Shown piece by piece: positions 1-8,974 of a DNA stretch of 50,369 nt (position 1 is its first letter; every line of letters starts with the position of its first letter). Origin of the DNA: Muribaculaceae bacterium (lineage in GTDB: Bacteria > Bacteroidota > Bacteroidia > Bacteroidales > Muribaculaceae); contig JAFLTT010000014.1 in the NCBI GenBank assembly GCA_022509165.1, positions 1-50,369 of the forward strand. The letters are read 5' to 3'. Both the position numbers and the translations under genes were made by a program. Below the pieces are notes generated by a model. The model did no database searches. It had not been told where the DNA came from and saw only the letters and a list, made by a program, of their open reading frames with translations.

Positions 1-19
1 ATCTTTCAAACCCTATTAA

Positions 20-122
<103 letters not shown>

Positions 123-128
123 CCTTGG

Positions 129-159
129 AGAGCCGCCCTATTCGGGTGGCTCTTTTTTT
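129..159 (+). terminator. Intrinsic terminator after the 5S gene
   Basis: A 10-bp stem (129-138 with 144-153, one G-U pair) with a 5-base loop is followed by a run of seven T. It sits directly behind the first 5S gene and should end the rRNA operon transcript, which would leave the second 5S-like copy mostly untranscribed unless there is readthrough or a separate promoter. Confidence 0.9.
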
Positions 160-207
160 ATATGAGCCTTTCTTAAACCAATACATACTATTGTGTTAGG
201 AATGGTA

Positions 208-321
208 AGTGATGGAGCCCCGGGCTCCACCTCTTCGATTCCCAAGATTTGGCCGAACAGAAGAAGTTAAACCTTACCACGCCGATGGTACTGCGAAAGC
301 GGGAGAGTAGGTAATCGCCCC
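208..321 (+). rRNA. 5S rRNA-like copy with a rearranged 5' half (variant or pseudogene)
   Basis: From 269 to about 323 the sequence is identical to the 3' half of the first 5S copy. The 5' half differs. ACAGCGTAA is replaced by GAGCCCC, creating a self-complementary block at 214-228 (GGAGCCC next to GGGCTCC). Seven bases between CTCTTC and GAACAG become eighteen (237-254), and one extra A follows in AAGAAGTT. These changes fall in the helix II/III and loop B/C region that ribosomal proteins bind, so the copy may be non-functional, a divergent gene, or an assembly artefact. It has its own terminator. Confidence 0.6.
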
Positions 322-328
322 CTTAGAG

Positions 329-356
329 AAGGCTGCAGGAATGCAGCCTTTTTTTT
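329..356 (+). terminator. Intrinsic terminator after the 5S-like copy
   Basis: A perfect 9-bp stem (329-337 with 342-350) has a GGAA tetraloop and is followed by eight T. It lies between the 5S-like copy and the 3' end of the convergent MFS gene. On the minus strand there is no good T run, so it looks one-directional. Confidence 0.9.
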
Positions 357-362
357 GTATTA

Positions 363-1604
363 TCAGGTGAGTTTGTGGCGGTGATAGAAGGAGCGGGTGA
401 AGAGATAGAACAGTGAGGTGCCTATGAGTTGCATAAAAGCTGCGCCCCAGAAAGCCGAACTGTAAGAGACGTACTCAAGGAGAAAACCACCCCCAACAAT
501 CCCCAGACCCATGCCCACATCCCATGACGTAAGGATCGAAGAATTAGCAGTTCCACGTTGGTCTTTCCTCGCTATATTGATAAACATATTAAGGAAGGCA
601 GGATACATATTACCATTTCCTAAACCAATAAGGGCCGCAGCAGTATAGTAAGCCCAGGGTTGCTTAACTGCCGCAAAGATTGAGTACCCTGCTAAGGAAA
701 GGATGACGCCTATAGCTGCTCCTTGCACGATTTTACCTTTTGCCAAAGCACGCGTGCCTATAATACGTGCTGCAAAAAGCCCCATAGAAAGAATGGCAAA
801 GAATAGTCCGGTACCATCGGTGATATTTAGCATTTCAAGACCATAGATAGCCACATAGTTGGACATTATACCCCAACAAAGACCGAAAAAAGCGATGTTA
901 ACTGCAAGAAGCCATCCCTTGGTGAGAAAAAAACGGTCGAGACTGATTGGTTGTTTTTCCGGCACGGGGTCACGTTTCTTCATCTTTACAGTAGATACGC
1001 AAAGGAATCCTAAGAGGGATGTGGCAAGGGCTATCCAGAAAAGTAAAGAAAAATTATCCGTGGCATCGTAAATCCAGATTCCAACAGATGGAGAAATTGC
1101 CATGGCCAGATTGTTGCTCAGACCAAAGAAACCAATACCTTCCGAACGTCGGGAAGAGGGGAGCACGTCGATAGCAGCTGTGGAATTAGCTACCGTCACA
1201 GCGCCAAAGGGGAGTCCGTGCATAGTACGTACAATGGCAAAGAACAGAAGGGTACCGGCTCCGATATAACCTGTAAAAAGTATAAAGAAAAAGAAGAAAC
1301 AAAGTACGAGAACTTTCTTACGGTTGAAAGTGTCTACCAGAAAACCACTGAAGGGTCGTACCACAAGTGATGCGATAACGTAACCGGAAAGAACCACTCC
1401 TATCAGATCTTTGTCGGCAGCAAACTGTTTGTCAAGGTATATAGGAAGAAGAGGGGTGAGAAGGTAGAAGGAGAAATAGAGCATAAAATTGCCTATCATC
1501 ACCTTCCAGTAATTAAGGTTCCAAAGGCGTTCCTTTTTATTGGTTTGGGAAACTCCGGGACCAGTAACAGGGAGTTCAGTTTTCTGGTGGTCCGCTTCTT
1601 TCAT
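363..1604 (-). CDS. MFS transporter (drug/sugar efflux type)
   Basis: A 413-residue membrane protein with about twelve hydrophobic segments, the normal MFS size. The cytoplasmic loop after helix 2 carries a motif A-like sequence (GFLVDTFNRKK), and a second half begins after a charged central loop (KMKKRDPVPEK). The family moves small solutes against a proton gradient; efflux is the likelier role, but the substrate cannot be read from sequence. Its ATG follows the TAA of the upstream glycosyltransferase with no spacer, so the two are probably translated in a coupled way from one mRNA. The gene converges on the 5S-like copy. Confidence 0.85.
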   Translation of the reverse strand: MKEADHQKTELPVTGPGVSQTNKKERLWNLNYWKVMIGNFMLYFSFYLLTPLLPIYLDKQFAADKDLIGVVLSGYVIASLVVRPFSGFLVDTFNRKKVLVLCFFFFFILFTGYIGAGTLLFFAIVRTMHGLPFGAVTVANSTAAIDVLPSSRRSEGIGFFGLSNNLAMAISPSVGIWIYDATDNFSLLFWIALATSLLGFLCVSTVKMKKRDPVPEKQPISLDRFFLTKGWLLAVNIAFFGLCWGIMSNYVAIYGLEMLNITDGTGLFFAILSMGLFAARIIGTRALAKGKIVQGAAIGVILSLAGYSIFAAVKQPWAYYTAAALIGLGNGNMYPAFLNMFINIARKDQRGTANSSILTSWDVGMGLGIVGGGFLLEYVSYSSAFWGAAFMQLIGTSLFYLFTRSFYHRHKLT

Positions 1605-2351
1605 TTAGATTTTACCTCTTTTAAAGGCCCGAAAGATAAAAGAGAGATGTTTTAAAACTGTGACAGGAAGTCCGTAATGGTGGCTCATTATCCTGAAACG
1701 TTCTTTCAGAGAAGGAAATTTATTTTTGTCGGTGAGTCCGTCGCTTAAATAATCGATGGTGACTCGGTTCAGGTTTGCACAATTTTCAGGTACTGAATTC
1801 TGAATGCATCTTACGCACCAGTCATAATCCGAAGAGAATCTGTATTGAAGGTCGAATTGTGGTGCCAGTTCTTTTTTTACCATGAAAGCCTGATGGCAAA
1901 TCAGCATACCGTCGGCAAAAGATTTTCGTGTAAGAAATTCAGGCCCAGAGAGGTGTCGCGGACCAAGGCAACTTCCTTCGTGGTTTACTATCAATGTGTC
2001 GCCATAAATGATATCTTTATTTTGCAGGGCCTCCTCGGCGTATGATTCCAGAGTAGTGGTGTCATGGAAAGTGTCGCCGGCGTTCAGGAATAGTACATAT
2101 TTACCTTTGGCCATCCGTAGCCCTTTGTTCATGGCATCGTAAAGCCCTTTATCGGGCTCACTTATCCACCTGGTAGAAGGCAGTGCAGATTTCTTTAAGA
2201 TATCTAAAGAATGGTCGGTGGAATTCCCATCAATCACCAGGTGTTCGAAATCACTGAAAGTCTGGCCGGAAAGAGAAGAGAGAGTTTTGCCTATAACCTT
2301 TTCAGCGTTGAAAGTAACTGTAATAATTGTGATCAGAGGCATAAACGACAT
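1605..2351 (-). CDS. Family 2 glycosyltransferase (GT-A fold)
   Basis: The protein starts with the GT2 nucleotide-sugar motif ITVTFNAEKVIGKTL, followed by VIDGNSTDHS and NKGLRMAKGKYVLFLNAGD, which holds the metal-binding acidic region. It resembles enzymes that add one sugar to a cell-surface polysaccharide; donor and acceptor are unknown. I place the start at the ATG at 2351 (or 2342, three codons later). An upstream in-frame ATG at 2423 would add a hydrophobic stretch that GT2 enzymes lack and would lie before the likely promoter at 2366-2373. The next gene, an MFS transporter, starts at the base after this stop codon, so export of a related product is conceivable. Confidence 0.82.
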   Translation of the reverse strand: MSFMPLITIITVTFNAEKVIGKTLSSLSGQTFSDFEHLVIDGNSTDHSLDILKKSALPSTRWISEPDKGLYDAMNKGLRMAKGKYVLFLNAGDTFHDTTTLESYAEEALQNKDIIYGDTLIVNHEGSCLGPRHLSGPEFLTRKSFADGMLICHQAFMVKKELAPQFDLQYRFSSDYDWCVRCIQNSVPENCANLNRVTIDYLSDGLTDKNKFPSLKERFRIMSHHYGLPVTVLKHLSFIFRAFKRGKI

Positions 2352-2365
2352 AATCAATATGAATG

Positions 2366-2373
2366 CAAAATTA
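2366..2373 (-). promoter_or_regulatory. Probable -7 promoter box for the glycosyltransferase-MFS pair
   Basis: The minus strand reads TAATTTTG, a full match to the Bacteroidota TAnnTTTG box, 15 bases before the ATG at 2351. A -33 TTG at the expected 20-base distance is not evident, so the call is moderate. Confidence 0.5.
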
Positions 2374-2427
2374 ATATAAAAGGGTATAAAAAGGAAACCG
2401 AAAGTCATCGCGACTTCCGGCACTTTT

Positions 2428-2449
2428 CCCCTTCAGGGATATTAAGGGG
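2428..2449. other. Short hairpin between pspC-like gene and glycosyltransferase
   Basis: CCCCTT (2428-2433) pairs with AAGGGG (2444-2449) around a 10-base loop. In the direction of the flanking genes (minus) it is not followed by T residues, so it is a weak terminator candidate at best. Confidence 0.35.
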
Positions 2450-2473
2450 ATTTTTAAAATATGAGAAAACTGA

Positions 2474-3802
2474 TTATTTTAAAGAGTCATTTGGGATAGG
2501 GGAGGGAGAAGAAATGGAATCCTGAGAAGAGATAACCCTATTCTCCTCTGATTTTTGCTTTATTACCACTCCCGACTTATTAATTGTAACAGATTCACCG
2601 GTGGTAGATTCAATCTTTATACCGTTGTCATCAATATGTATGTGTGCATTAGAGATGGAATCGGTTGATTCTTCATCTATGACTACTTCATCTACATTCT
2701 CGATATAGTTACCCCAGCTTTTTTCAAGAAATTGGCTTTTCTTAACGGCCTTGACGGAAAATACCGAAACCAAAGCAATACCACAGAGCCAGATTATAAG
2801 AAGAGTACGTTGGGTGACAGGATTGTAAGTTTCCCTATTCTTCTTCCAGGATTTCCGGATAAAGAGCCAGATCGGAATTCCTAACGTAATGGCTCCCCCT
2901 ATTACCGCAAAGAGAATATACAATACCATAAGTCCTTCCTGGAAAGAATCGAACATACCTCCACTGAAAATGCCGATGCCGATTACGAAAACTGCTATCA
3001 TACAGCCGATAAGAGTGGCAGCGAGTACAATCAGGATAGGAGCTGCGATTATAAGACCTACAATCACCAGGAATTTCACAAAAATTGATATGGCATTTTG
3101 AATGAATCCTTTGTCATAGTTGTTAGGGTTACTCTCCTCCATATAGTTTTCTGTCACAGACTTTGCGATATTTTCCATTGTAGGATTTTCACCTTTCATC
3201 TGCATTCGTTGCAAAGGTGTATTGGCAGGTGGCACTACAATCCAGAGGATTATATATACTATAGCCACAGTGGAAGCCGAGAGGAAAAACAACAGCACGG
3301 TGAGAAGTCTTACGATCGTGACATCCACATTCAGATAAGCAGCCAAACCACTGCATACACCCCCCAGCATGGCATTCTGCGGGTCGCGGAATATTCTTTT
3401 TCTCACGAAAGGATTGCGTGAGTATTGATGAGTCCTTTCATAGGGAGGTGGAGTAGTCGGAGGCTCCTCTATCCTTATTTCTTCTTTTACTTCGGTTACT
3501 TCCGGCTGTATTTCTTTATCCTCTTCGACGGATTCCTTGATATCGATAAAATCGGAGGGTTTACCAATCCGTTCAATCACTTTAGAGACTTCTTCGAAAG
3601 TGACAATCCTCACTTTACCCCGGTGATCTTCCATAAGGATTTCGGCAATACGTGCTTCTATATCGGCCGCGAGTTCACCGGTGTCTTCCTGAGTGTCAAA
3701 AGCATAACGGATGGTGTCGAGGTAGTCATTAAGAAGATGGTATGCATCTTCGTCTATAGTAAATGGCATTCCGGCCAGATTTATATTTATAGTCTTTTTC
3801 AT
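2474..3802 (-). CDS. PspC-domain membrane protein with N-terminal soluble domain
   Basis: A 442-residue protein in four parts. Residues 1-90 (MKKTININLAGMPFTIDEDAY...) form the conserved soluble region found ahead of PspC in Bacteroidota. A linker is rich in Glu and Pro. The PspC domain (FRDPQNAMLGGVCSGLAAYLNVDVTIVR...) ends in a membrane helix. About four further membrane helices precede a Ser/Asp-rich polar tail with IHIDDNGIKI-like strands. PspC proteins sense or answer envelope stress; no pspA or pspB is nearby, so the role here is inferred only. The ATG overlaps the stop codon of the PadR gene by four bases (ATGA), which implies translational coupling and a shared operon with the upstream outer-membrane protein. 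Confidence 0.85.
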   Translation of the reverse strand: MKKTININLAGMPFTIDEDAYHLLNDYLDTIRYAFDTQEDTGELAADIEARIAEILMEDHRGKVRIVTFEEVSKVIERIGKPSDFIDIKESVEEDKEIQPEVTEVKEEIRIEEPPTTPPPYERTHQYSRNPFVRKRIFRDPQNAMLGGVCSGLAAYLNVDVTIVRLLTVLLFFLSASTVAIVYIILWIVVPPANTPLQRMQMKGENPTMENIAKSVTENYMEESNPNNYDKGFIQNAISIFVKFLVIVGLIIAAPILIVLAATLIGCMIAVFVIGIGIFSGGMFDSFQEGLMVLYILFAVIGGAITLGIPIWLFIRKSWKKNRETYNPVTQRTLLIIWLCGIALVSVFSVKAVKKSQFLEKSWGNYIENVDEVVIDEESTDSISNAHIHIDDNGIKIESTTGESVTINKSGVVIKQKSEENRVISSQDSISSPSPIPNDSLK

Positions 3803-4146
3803 TGGAGGTGGGTATTTGTAAGGTTTCTGAAGTGATTTACAGTCTCTACTATCTCATCCCAAGCCTTCGACATTTCCTTGAGATGTTGCCTGCCTTCGGG
3901 AGTGATGAAATAATATTTTCTCGGAGGCCCCATAGTGCTTTCCTGCCATTCGTAATTAAGTTTCCCTTCTTTGCGCAGCCTGTTGAGTAAAGTGTATAGA
4001 GTACCTTCCACCACAATAAGCGAGGCCTGACTCAGGCGATTGATGATATCGGAGGGGTAAGCCTTTTCCTGACTCAATAGAAGCAGGACGCAATACTCCA
4101 GGATACCTTTGCGCATTTGTGACCTTATGTTGCTGTCTTCATTCAT
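3799..4146 (-). CDS. PadR-family transcriptional regulator
   Basis: A 115-residue protein of normal PadR size. Its winged helix includes QMRKGILEYCVLLLLSQEKAYPSDIINRLS, the wing region VEGTLYTLLNRLRKEGKL, and the signature PPRKYYFITPEGRQHL, followed by a short C-terminal helix for dimer formation. It lies between an outer-membrane barrel gene (45-base gap) and the pspC-like gene (4-base overlap). PadR proteins usually repress their own operon and respond to small molecules or envelope stress. A palindrome at 6350-6370, over the -33 box of the operon promoter, is the natural candidate operator. Confidence 0.9.
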   Translation of the reverse strand: MNEDSNIRSQMRKGILEYCVLLLLSQEKAYPSDIINRLSQASLIVVEGTLYTLLNRLRKEGKLNYEWQESTMGPPRKYYFITPEGRQHLKEMSKAWDEIVETVNHFRNLTNTHLQ

Positions 4147-4191
4147 ATTCTTTTAAAATTTAATTTGAGAGAGTAATAATCATCATGGCAA

Positions 4192-6294
4192 TCAACGGGA
4201 TTTAGCTGAAGATTTTTCAACTGAGCTGTCATTCTCTATAAGCTTGTTAACCTGTTGTTTCTGTTTACCCCACTGTATGTTATAATTGATCCAGAGACCA
4301 ACCATACGGTAATCAAGACGAAGATGATATTCATTTGAATTCCATTTCGAGAGCATTTTGCTTCCCTGATCGTATTTGCTGAAAGGCATAAATACCAGGG
4401 CGCCAAACTGCAGGTCTTTCCACTTATAGAAGAGGGCTATTGCAGAGACATCCTCACCCCATGAAAGTTGTTGGCCCCAAAGGGAGCGTCTTGCTTTCTC
4501 GTATTGCACCAACAATGTGAAATTCCAATGTGTCAGAGCACCCTCCACACTGCCGTTCCAGTTATGATTATAAAGTTTATATCCGGTGCCACGTGTTCTT
4601 TCAGCCAGATATTCTACACGGCCACTTACAATGAGCCAATTGGGAATCAATTGAATCTGTGGTGCGAGACTAAATGAGATACTTTGTTTTCCGATACTGT
4701 TTTCGTAAGTTGTAATAAGCTTATTATTCTCCCAGAAAAGGAATGGTGCTATCGCTTTTGGAGAAGTAGAAGCACTGATATTGAAATTACCCGCAACACG
4801 CCAGAAACTGAATCCGTATCGGAGGTCAAGTTTATAGGAATTGTAAGTTTTCAGATTAGGGTTACCTATATTCCATTGGAATCCGTCGGTCTGTTGCGGA
4901 GCAATATTAGTTTCGGAAAGAGAAGGAGTAGTCTGCCAAGTCGTGAAATTTAATCGCAACTGATTTGCTCCACCGGGAGAGTAAGTGACCGTAGCTTGTG
5001 GCCGGAAATTCCAGGATTCACTGCCTTGGTCAGTCTCTTTGAAAATGAAAGAGGTGTACTGGGCCCCCAGCCCTCCCGAGAGAGTCACCTTGCCGAGGTT
5101 GTGAAAATATTCACCAAAAAGATACACTTTATCTTGCCATTGATGAAATATTTCATTGTCAAGATTACGATATTTTGACCTATTGCGGTATGCATTGTAA
5201 GAAACTCCTGCTGTGAGTTTGGATTTATCCCATTGTTTTATATAATCAGTTTCCAAACTATACACCTGATTGCAGTCAGAGATGTATGTATGGATATCAG
5301 TAATATAATCGCCTGTTTTGGGTTGGGTTTCAAGATAGTTGGTAAATGAGTGACCCCTATACCAAGAAGCAGAGAAATCCACTACCAATGTCTGCTGTCT
5401 TTTGAAATGCTGTTCCAGATATAGGGAGAGGGTAGGAGTAACACCTTTGCTTCCGGTTTCATTTATAAGATTTATGCCGTCAGGGTATATGTCCCCCAGT
5501 TCAGGATCGCTTAAAGAAAGATGCCCCACGAATCTGCCGAGGTTGTCCAGGTCGCTCCATCCGGATATCCCGGCATAAAAGATTGTTGTGTCAGGTTTAA
5601 TATAGCTGTAACTGATGTTGGCAGAAGCCTGGTAATTTTTGATTTTACCTCCAAGCGGGGTTTCATTACGGGTAAGAACATTGCCGGATGGGAAAGTAAA
5701 GGTTTCCTTGTAGTCACGGTGCACCTTACTGCTTACCATTGGTTTGTAATACAGACTGATATTCCATTGAGATTTGCCATGATTAAGTTTAAGGTCTCCG
5801 TAATAATTTCCGAAGAGCACGTCTACCATCTGCATTGCATTCAGCATAAGAGAGCCACCGGTGTTAGGGTTGGAGACAATAAAATTGAGCACAAAATTTG
5901 CATCGTTGTACCTTAGGCCGGGATTATCCATCCATTCAATCCGCTTCACCGATTCAGGTTGAAGGTTTCTGACCTGTTCCACTGTAGCAATCCGACCGTT
6001 GATACGTAACTGTACATTCTGTCCTTGTGCTTTAACTGTCCCCATCACTTCATCTACGAAAACAGAGGGGATCATAACTTTGGTTAAGAGTTGCAGACCG
6101 TTGGATGAAAGATTCACGGATTCTTGAGAAGGATGATATACATCCATATCAGCTTTACGAATGACTCTGGCCGCTTGAACGCTGACTTCCTCGAGTTGGT
6201 AAGTAGCCGCTGAATCGGGGAATTCCTCTTGTTGCGCGCGGCAAAGAGCCGGGACTATGAGGAGTGTTGTAAGTAGTAGTTTGAAGAATTTCAT
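4192..6294 (-). CDS. Outer-membrane beta-barrel protein with TonB-receptor-like plug
   Basis: A 700-residue protein when started at the ATG at 6294, which begins a clear signal peptide (MKFFKLLLTTLLIVPALCRA). A longer frame from 6411 would start upstream of the promoter and is rejected. A short region resembling a TonB-receptor plug follows (LEEVSVQAARV..., then LRINGR and IEWMDNPGLRY), then a long series of alternating aromatic strands typical of a 22-strand barrel. It matches the Bacteroidota 'outer membrane beta-barrel family' related to TonB receptors but lacks the SusC N-terminal carboxypeptidase-like domain. The cargo is unknown. It is first in an operon with padR and pspC-like genes, so it is probably controlled by envelope conditions. 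Confidence 0.82.
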   Translation of the reverse strand: MKFFKLLLTTLLIVPALCRAQQEEFPDSAATYQLEEVSVQAARVIRKADMDVYHPSQESVNLSSNGLQLLTKVMIPSVFVDEVMGTVKAQGQNVQLRINGRIATVEQVRNLQPESVKRIEWMDNPGLRYNDANFVLNFIVSNPNTGGSLMLNAMQMVDVLFGNYYGDLKLNHGKSQWNISLYYKPMVSSKVHRDYKETFTFPSGNVLTRNETPLGGKIKNYQASANISYSYIKPDTTIFYAGISGWSDLDNLGRFVGHLSLSDPELGDIYPDGINLINETGSKGVTPTLSLYLEQHFKRQQTLVVDFSASWYRGHSFTNYLETQPKTGDYITDIHTYISDCNQVYSLETDYIKQWDKSKLTAGVSYNAYRNRSKYRNLDNEIFHQWQDKVYLFGEYFHNLGKVTLSGGLGAQYTSFIFKETDQGSESWNFRPQATVTYSPGGANQLRLNFTTWQTTPSLSETNIAPQQTDGFQWNIGNPNLKTYNSYKLDLRYGFSFWRVAGNFNISASTSPKAIAPFLFWENNKLITTYENSIGKQSISFSLAPQIQLIPNWLIVSGRVEYLAERTRGTGYKLYNHNWNGSVEGALTHWNFTLLVQYEKARRSLWGQQLSWGEDVSAIALFYKWKDLQFGALVFMPFSKYDQGSKMLSKWNSNEYHLRLDYRMVGLWINYNIQWGKQKQQVNKLIENDSSVEKSSAKSR

Positions 6295-6329
6295 AAAAAA
6301 TATGTAAGTAGTGGTATTAAGAACCGGTG

Positions 6330-6360
6330 CAAAGGTATGTATAATTTTAGTACTATGCAA
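6330..6360 (-). promoter_or_regulatory. Promoter of the barrel-padR-pspC operon
   Basis: On the minus strand TTG (6360-6358), a 20-base spacer and TACCTTTG (6337-6330) match the Bacteroidota consensus exactly. The start of transcription would be about 30 bases before the ATG at 6294. Confidence 0.8.
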
Positions 6361-6370
6361 TACATAGTAC
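6350..6370. promoter_or_regulatory. Perfect palindrome over the -33 box, candidate PadR operator
   Basis: GTACTATG (6350-6357) and CATAGTAC (6363-6370) form an exact 8-bp inverted repeat with a 5-base centre, CAATA, whose minus-strand complement supplies the TTG -33 element. A dimer bound here would block RNA polymerase. Binding by the PadR protein encoded in the same operon is inference. Confidence 0.6.
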
Positions 6371-6507
6371 CAAAAATTTTTTAGTAACAAAAAAATTGGA
6401 CCACCAGTCAAAGCATGTTACAACAAAAGAGATAGGATAAAATACCCTGTAACACCTATACGTTATCGTATTGAGAGGTTACGTTCACGCACTTCAAGGT
6501 TTTTTGT

Positions 6508-6515
6508 TAATTTTG
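6508..6515 (+). promoter_or_regulatory. Probable -7 promoter box for lepA
   Basis: TAATTTTG matches TAnnTTTG exactly and sits 18 bases before the lepA ATG. No clear -33 TTG is present at 20-base spacing. The promoter is divergent from the barrel operon promoter about 170 bases away. Confidence 0.55.
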
Positions 6516-6533
6516 CAAGAGAATAAAGCAACA

Positions 6534-8321
6534 ATGAAAAATATAAGGAATTTCTGCATAATTGCCCATATCGACCACGGAAAGTCTACTCTGGCCGACA
6601 GATTGCTGGAGAGAACTAATACCGTGACCGGAAAGGACATGGAAGACCAGGTGCTCGACGATATGGAGCTGGAAAAAGAGAGGGGAATCACGATTAAGAG
6701 CCATGCCATACAAATGGATTATCAACTCAACGGAGAGAAATATGTGCTCAATCTTATCGATACTCCGGGACACGTGGACTTTTCTTACGAGGTGTCACGG
6801 TCGATAGCTGCCTGTGAGGGAGCTCTGCTTATAGTGGATGCTTCACAAGGAATACAGGCCCAGACCATCTCCAATCTTTATATGGCAATAGACAATGACC
6901 TGGAGATAATCCCGGTTATAAATAAATGCGACCTTGACAGCGCTAAACCTGAGGAGGTGGAAGACCAGATAGTGGACCTGCTGGGATGTGACAGAGATGA
7001 AATCATCAGAGCCAGTGGGAAGACCGGAATGGGTGTGGATGAAATCCTGCAGGCGATTGTGGAAAGGATACCTGCACCAAAGGGTGACCCCGATGCACCA
7101 CTCCAGGCTTTAGTGTTTGACTCGGTGTTTAATCCCTTTCGTGGAATCATTGCCTATTTCAAGATAGAAAACGGTACTATCCGTACCGGGGAACTTGTAA
7201 AATTTTTCTCCAACGATAAAGAATATCATGCCGACGAAATAGGTATCCTGCGGTTGAATATGGAGCCACGGAAAGAACTATCAGCCGGCAATGTAGGATA
7301 CATCATCTCGGGTATAAAGACTTCGAAGGAAGTAAAGGTTGGCGACACCATTACATCAGTGGAAAATCCATGTAAGAAACCCATTGAGGGATTTGAAGAG
7401 GTGAAGCCAATGGTTTTTGCCGGCGTTTACCCTATAGATGCGGAAGATTTTGAAGATCTCAGAGCCTCTTTGGAAAAACTACAGCTTAATGATGCCTCGC
7501 TTACTTTCCAACCGGAGAGTTCGGCTGCCTTAGGGTTCGGTTTCAGATGCGGTTTCTTAGGACTTCTCCACATGGAGATAATACAGGAGCGTCTTGGCCG
7601 TGAATTTGATATGGATGTGATCACCACCGTACCTAACGTTTCTTATAAGGTCTATGACAAAAAAGGGGGTGTAACTGAAGTTCATAACCCTTCCGGGCTG
7701 CCTGAAGCAAATTATATCGACCATATCGAGGAACCCTACATAAGAGCCACGATCATAACTCAGTCAGATTTTATCGGACCGATAATGACTCTATGCCTCA
7801 GCAAAAGAGGGGAACTGGTAAAACAGGAATATATCTCCGGCAACCGTATGGAAATGACATTTGACATGCCTTTGGGTGAAATTGTGATTGACTTTTACGA
7901 TAAGCTCAAAAGCATTTCAAAAGGATATGCTTCTTTTGATTACCATTTGAGTGATTTCCGGGAATCTAAATTGGTTAAACTGGATATCCTTCTCAATGGT
8001 GAAAGTGTAGATGCTCTTTCCACACTGACACATGCCGACAATGCTGTGAAATTCGGCAGAAGAATGTGTGAGAAGCTTAAGGAATTAATACCGCGCCAAC
8101 AATTTGACATCGCAATACAGGCTGCTATCGGCGCCAAGATTATAGCGAGAGAGACTGTAAGACAGGTGAGGAAAGATGTTACAGCCAAATGTTATGGTGG
8201 AGACATATCCAGAAAAAGAAAATTGCTTGAAAAACAGAAGGCGGGAAAGAAGAGAATGAAGCAGATCGGAACAGTGGAGGTGCCTCAGAAAGCATTCCTT
8301 GCAGTACTGAAGTTGGATTAA
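6534..8321 (+). CDS. lepA: Translation elongation factor 4 (LepA/EF4)
   Basis: A 595-residue GTPase, the usual LepA length. It starts [19 protein letters not shown], with the P-loop AHIDHGKST, switch I region [18 protein letters not shown] and the specificity motif NKCD. EF-G-like domains follow, and the LepA-specific C-terminal domain ends [23 protein letters not shown]. LepA acts on ribosomes during initiation and elongation stress. I chose the ATG at 6534 because upstream in-frame codons give a non-conserved extension that would include the promoter box. A peroxiredoxin gene follows after 38 bases and may share the transcript. Confidence 0.97.
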   Translation: MKNIRNFCIIAHIDHGKSTLADRLLERTNTVTGKDMEDQVLDDMELEKERGITIKSHAIQMDYQLNGEKYVLNLIDTPGHVDFSYEVSRSIAACEGALLIVDASQGIQAQTISNLYMAIDNDLEIIPVINKCDLDSAKPEEVEDQIVDLLGCDRDEIIRASGKTGMGVDEILQAIVERIPAPKGDPDAPLQALVFDSVFNPFRGIIAYFKIENGTIRTGELVKFFSNDKEYHADEIGILRLNMEPRKELSAGNVGYIISGIKTSKEVKVGDTITSVENPCKKPIEGFEEVKPMVFAGVYPIDAEDFEDLRASLEKLQLNDASLTFQPESSAALGFGFRCGFLGLLHMEIIQERLGREFDMDVITTVPNVSYKVYDKKGGVTEVHNPSGLPEANYIDHIEEPYIRATIITQSDFIGPIMTLCLSKRGELVKQEYISGNRMEMTFDMPLGEIVIDFYDKLKSISKGYASFDYHLSDFRESKLVKLDILLNGESVDALSTLTHADNAVKFGRRMCEKLKELIPRQQFDIAIQAAIGAKIIARETVRQVRKDVTAKCYGGDISRKRKLLEKQKAGKKRMKQIGTVEVPQKAFLAVLKLD

Positions 8322-8359
8322 AATACATTGAAGTTAGAATAAATAATTTACAAAGGAGC

Positions 8360-8836
8360 ATGAATATTGGAGACAAGATGCCGCAAGTGCTTGGCAAGGA
8401 TGCAGATGGGAAGGAAGTAAGACTTGATGATTTCCCCGATAAGAAATTCATAATTTATTTTTATCCAAAGGATGCCACTTCAGGGTGTACCATGGAGGCT
8501 ATAAGTCTGCGGGATAATTACGACACCTTTTTGAAGATGGGATACCAAATAATCGGGGTAAGTAAAGACTCAGAGGAAAGTCACCGCAAATTTGCCGAGA
8601 AACAGAATCTGCCCTTTCCATTGATAGCTGATACGGAATGTAAGCTTTGCCAATTGGCCGGTGTATGGCAGTTGAAGAAAATGTGTGGCAAGGAATATAT
8701 GGGCATAGTCCGTACCACTTTTGTATGTGATCACGACGGCACAGTGACTGATGTGATAGAGAAAGTGCAGACCAAGACGGCAGCCGACCAGTTGTTCAAG
8801 CTTTTAGAAGGCCGAGGATCAATCAACCCGGCATGA
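8360..8836 (+). CDS. bcp: Thioredoxin-dependent peroxiredoxin, Bcp/PrxQ type
   Basis: A 158-residue PrxQ-family enzyme that reduces hydrogen peroxide and organic peroxides using thioredoxin. The peroxidatic site is FYPKDATSGCTMEA with Cys43. Further cysteines around residues 91-94 (TECKLC) and 106-116 could resolve the disulfide; the usual PrxQ partner five residues after the first Cys is absent here, since MEAIS follows. An AAAGGAG sequence ends two bases before the ATG, unusually close for a Shine-Dalgarno site. The gene follows lepA by 38 bases and faces a thioredoxin-like gene, a plausible reductant. Confidence 0.93.
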   Translation: MNIGDKMPQVLGKDADGKEVRLDDFPDKKFIIYFYPKDATSGCTMEAISLRDNYDTFLKMGYQIIGVSKDSEESHRKFAEKQNLPFPLIADTECKLCQLAGVWQLKKMCGKEYMGIVRTTFVCDHDGTVTDVIEKVQTKTAADQLFKLLEGRGSINPA

Positions 8837-8840
8837 ACCT

Positions 8841-8882
8841 TCTTTATAATTCCGAAATCGGTCTTTATAATTCCGGAATCGG
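8841..8882 (+). repeat. Two tandem copies of a 21-base unit
   Basis: TCTTTATAATTCCGAAATCGG at 8841-8861 is followed directly by the same sequence with one change (GGA for GAA) at 8862-8882. It lies just after the bcp stop codon. No function is visible. Confidence 0.8.
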
Positions 8883-8904
8883 TCGATATTTAAGATAATG
8901 AAAC

Positions 8905-8941
8905 AGCAAAGGCGGGTTGCTTAAAGTAACCCGCCTTTGCT
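8905..8941. terminator. Strong hairpin between convergent bcp and thioredoxin genes
   Basis: A perfect 14-bp stem (8905-8918 with 8928-8941) encloses a 9-base loop. It lies between two genes that face each other and probably ends both transcripts, though neither strand has a long T run after it. Confidence 0.7.
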
Positions 8942-8974
8942 ACCGATAATAGTTATTATTGCATGAAAGTTGTT

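Noticed and set aside
2474..3802. Phage-shock-protein operon
   Set aside because: Only a PspC domain is present; pspA, pspB and pspF are absent, and PspC with PadR is a separate common arrangement in this phylum.
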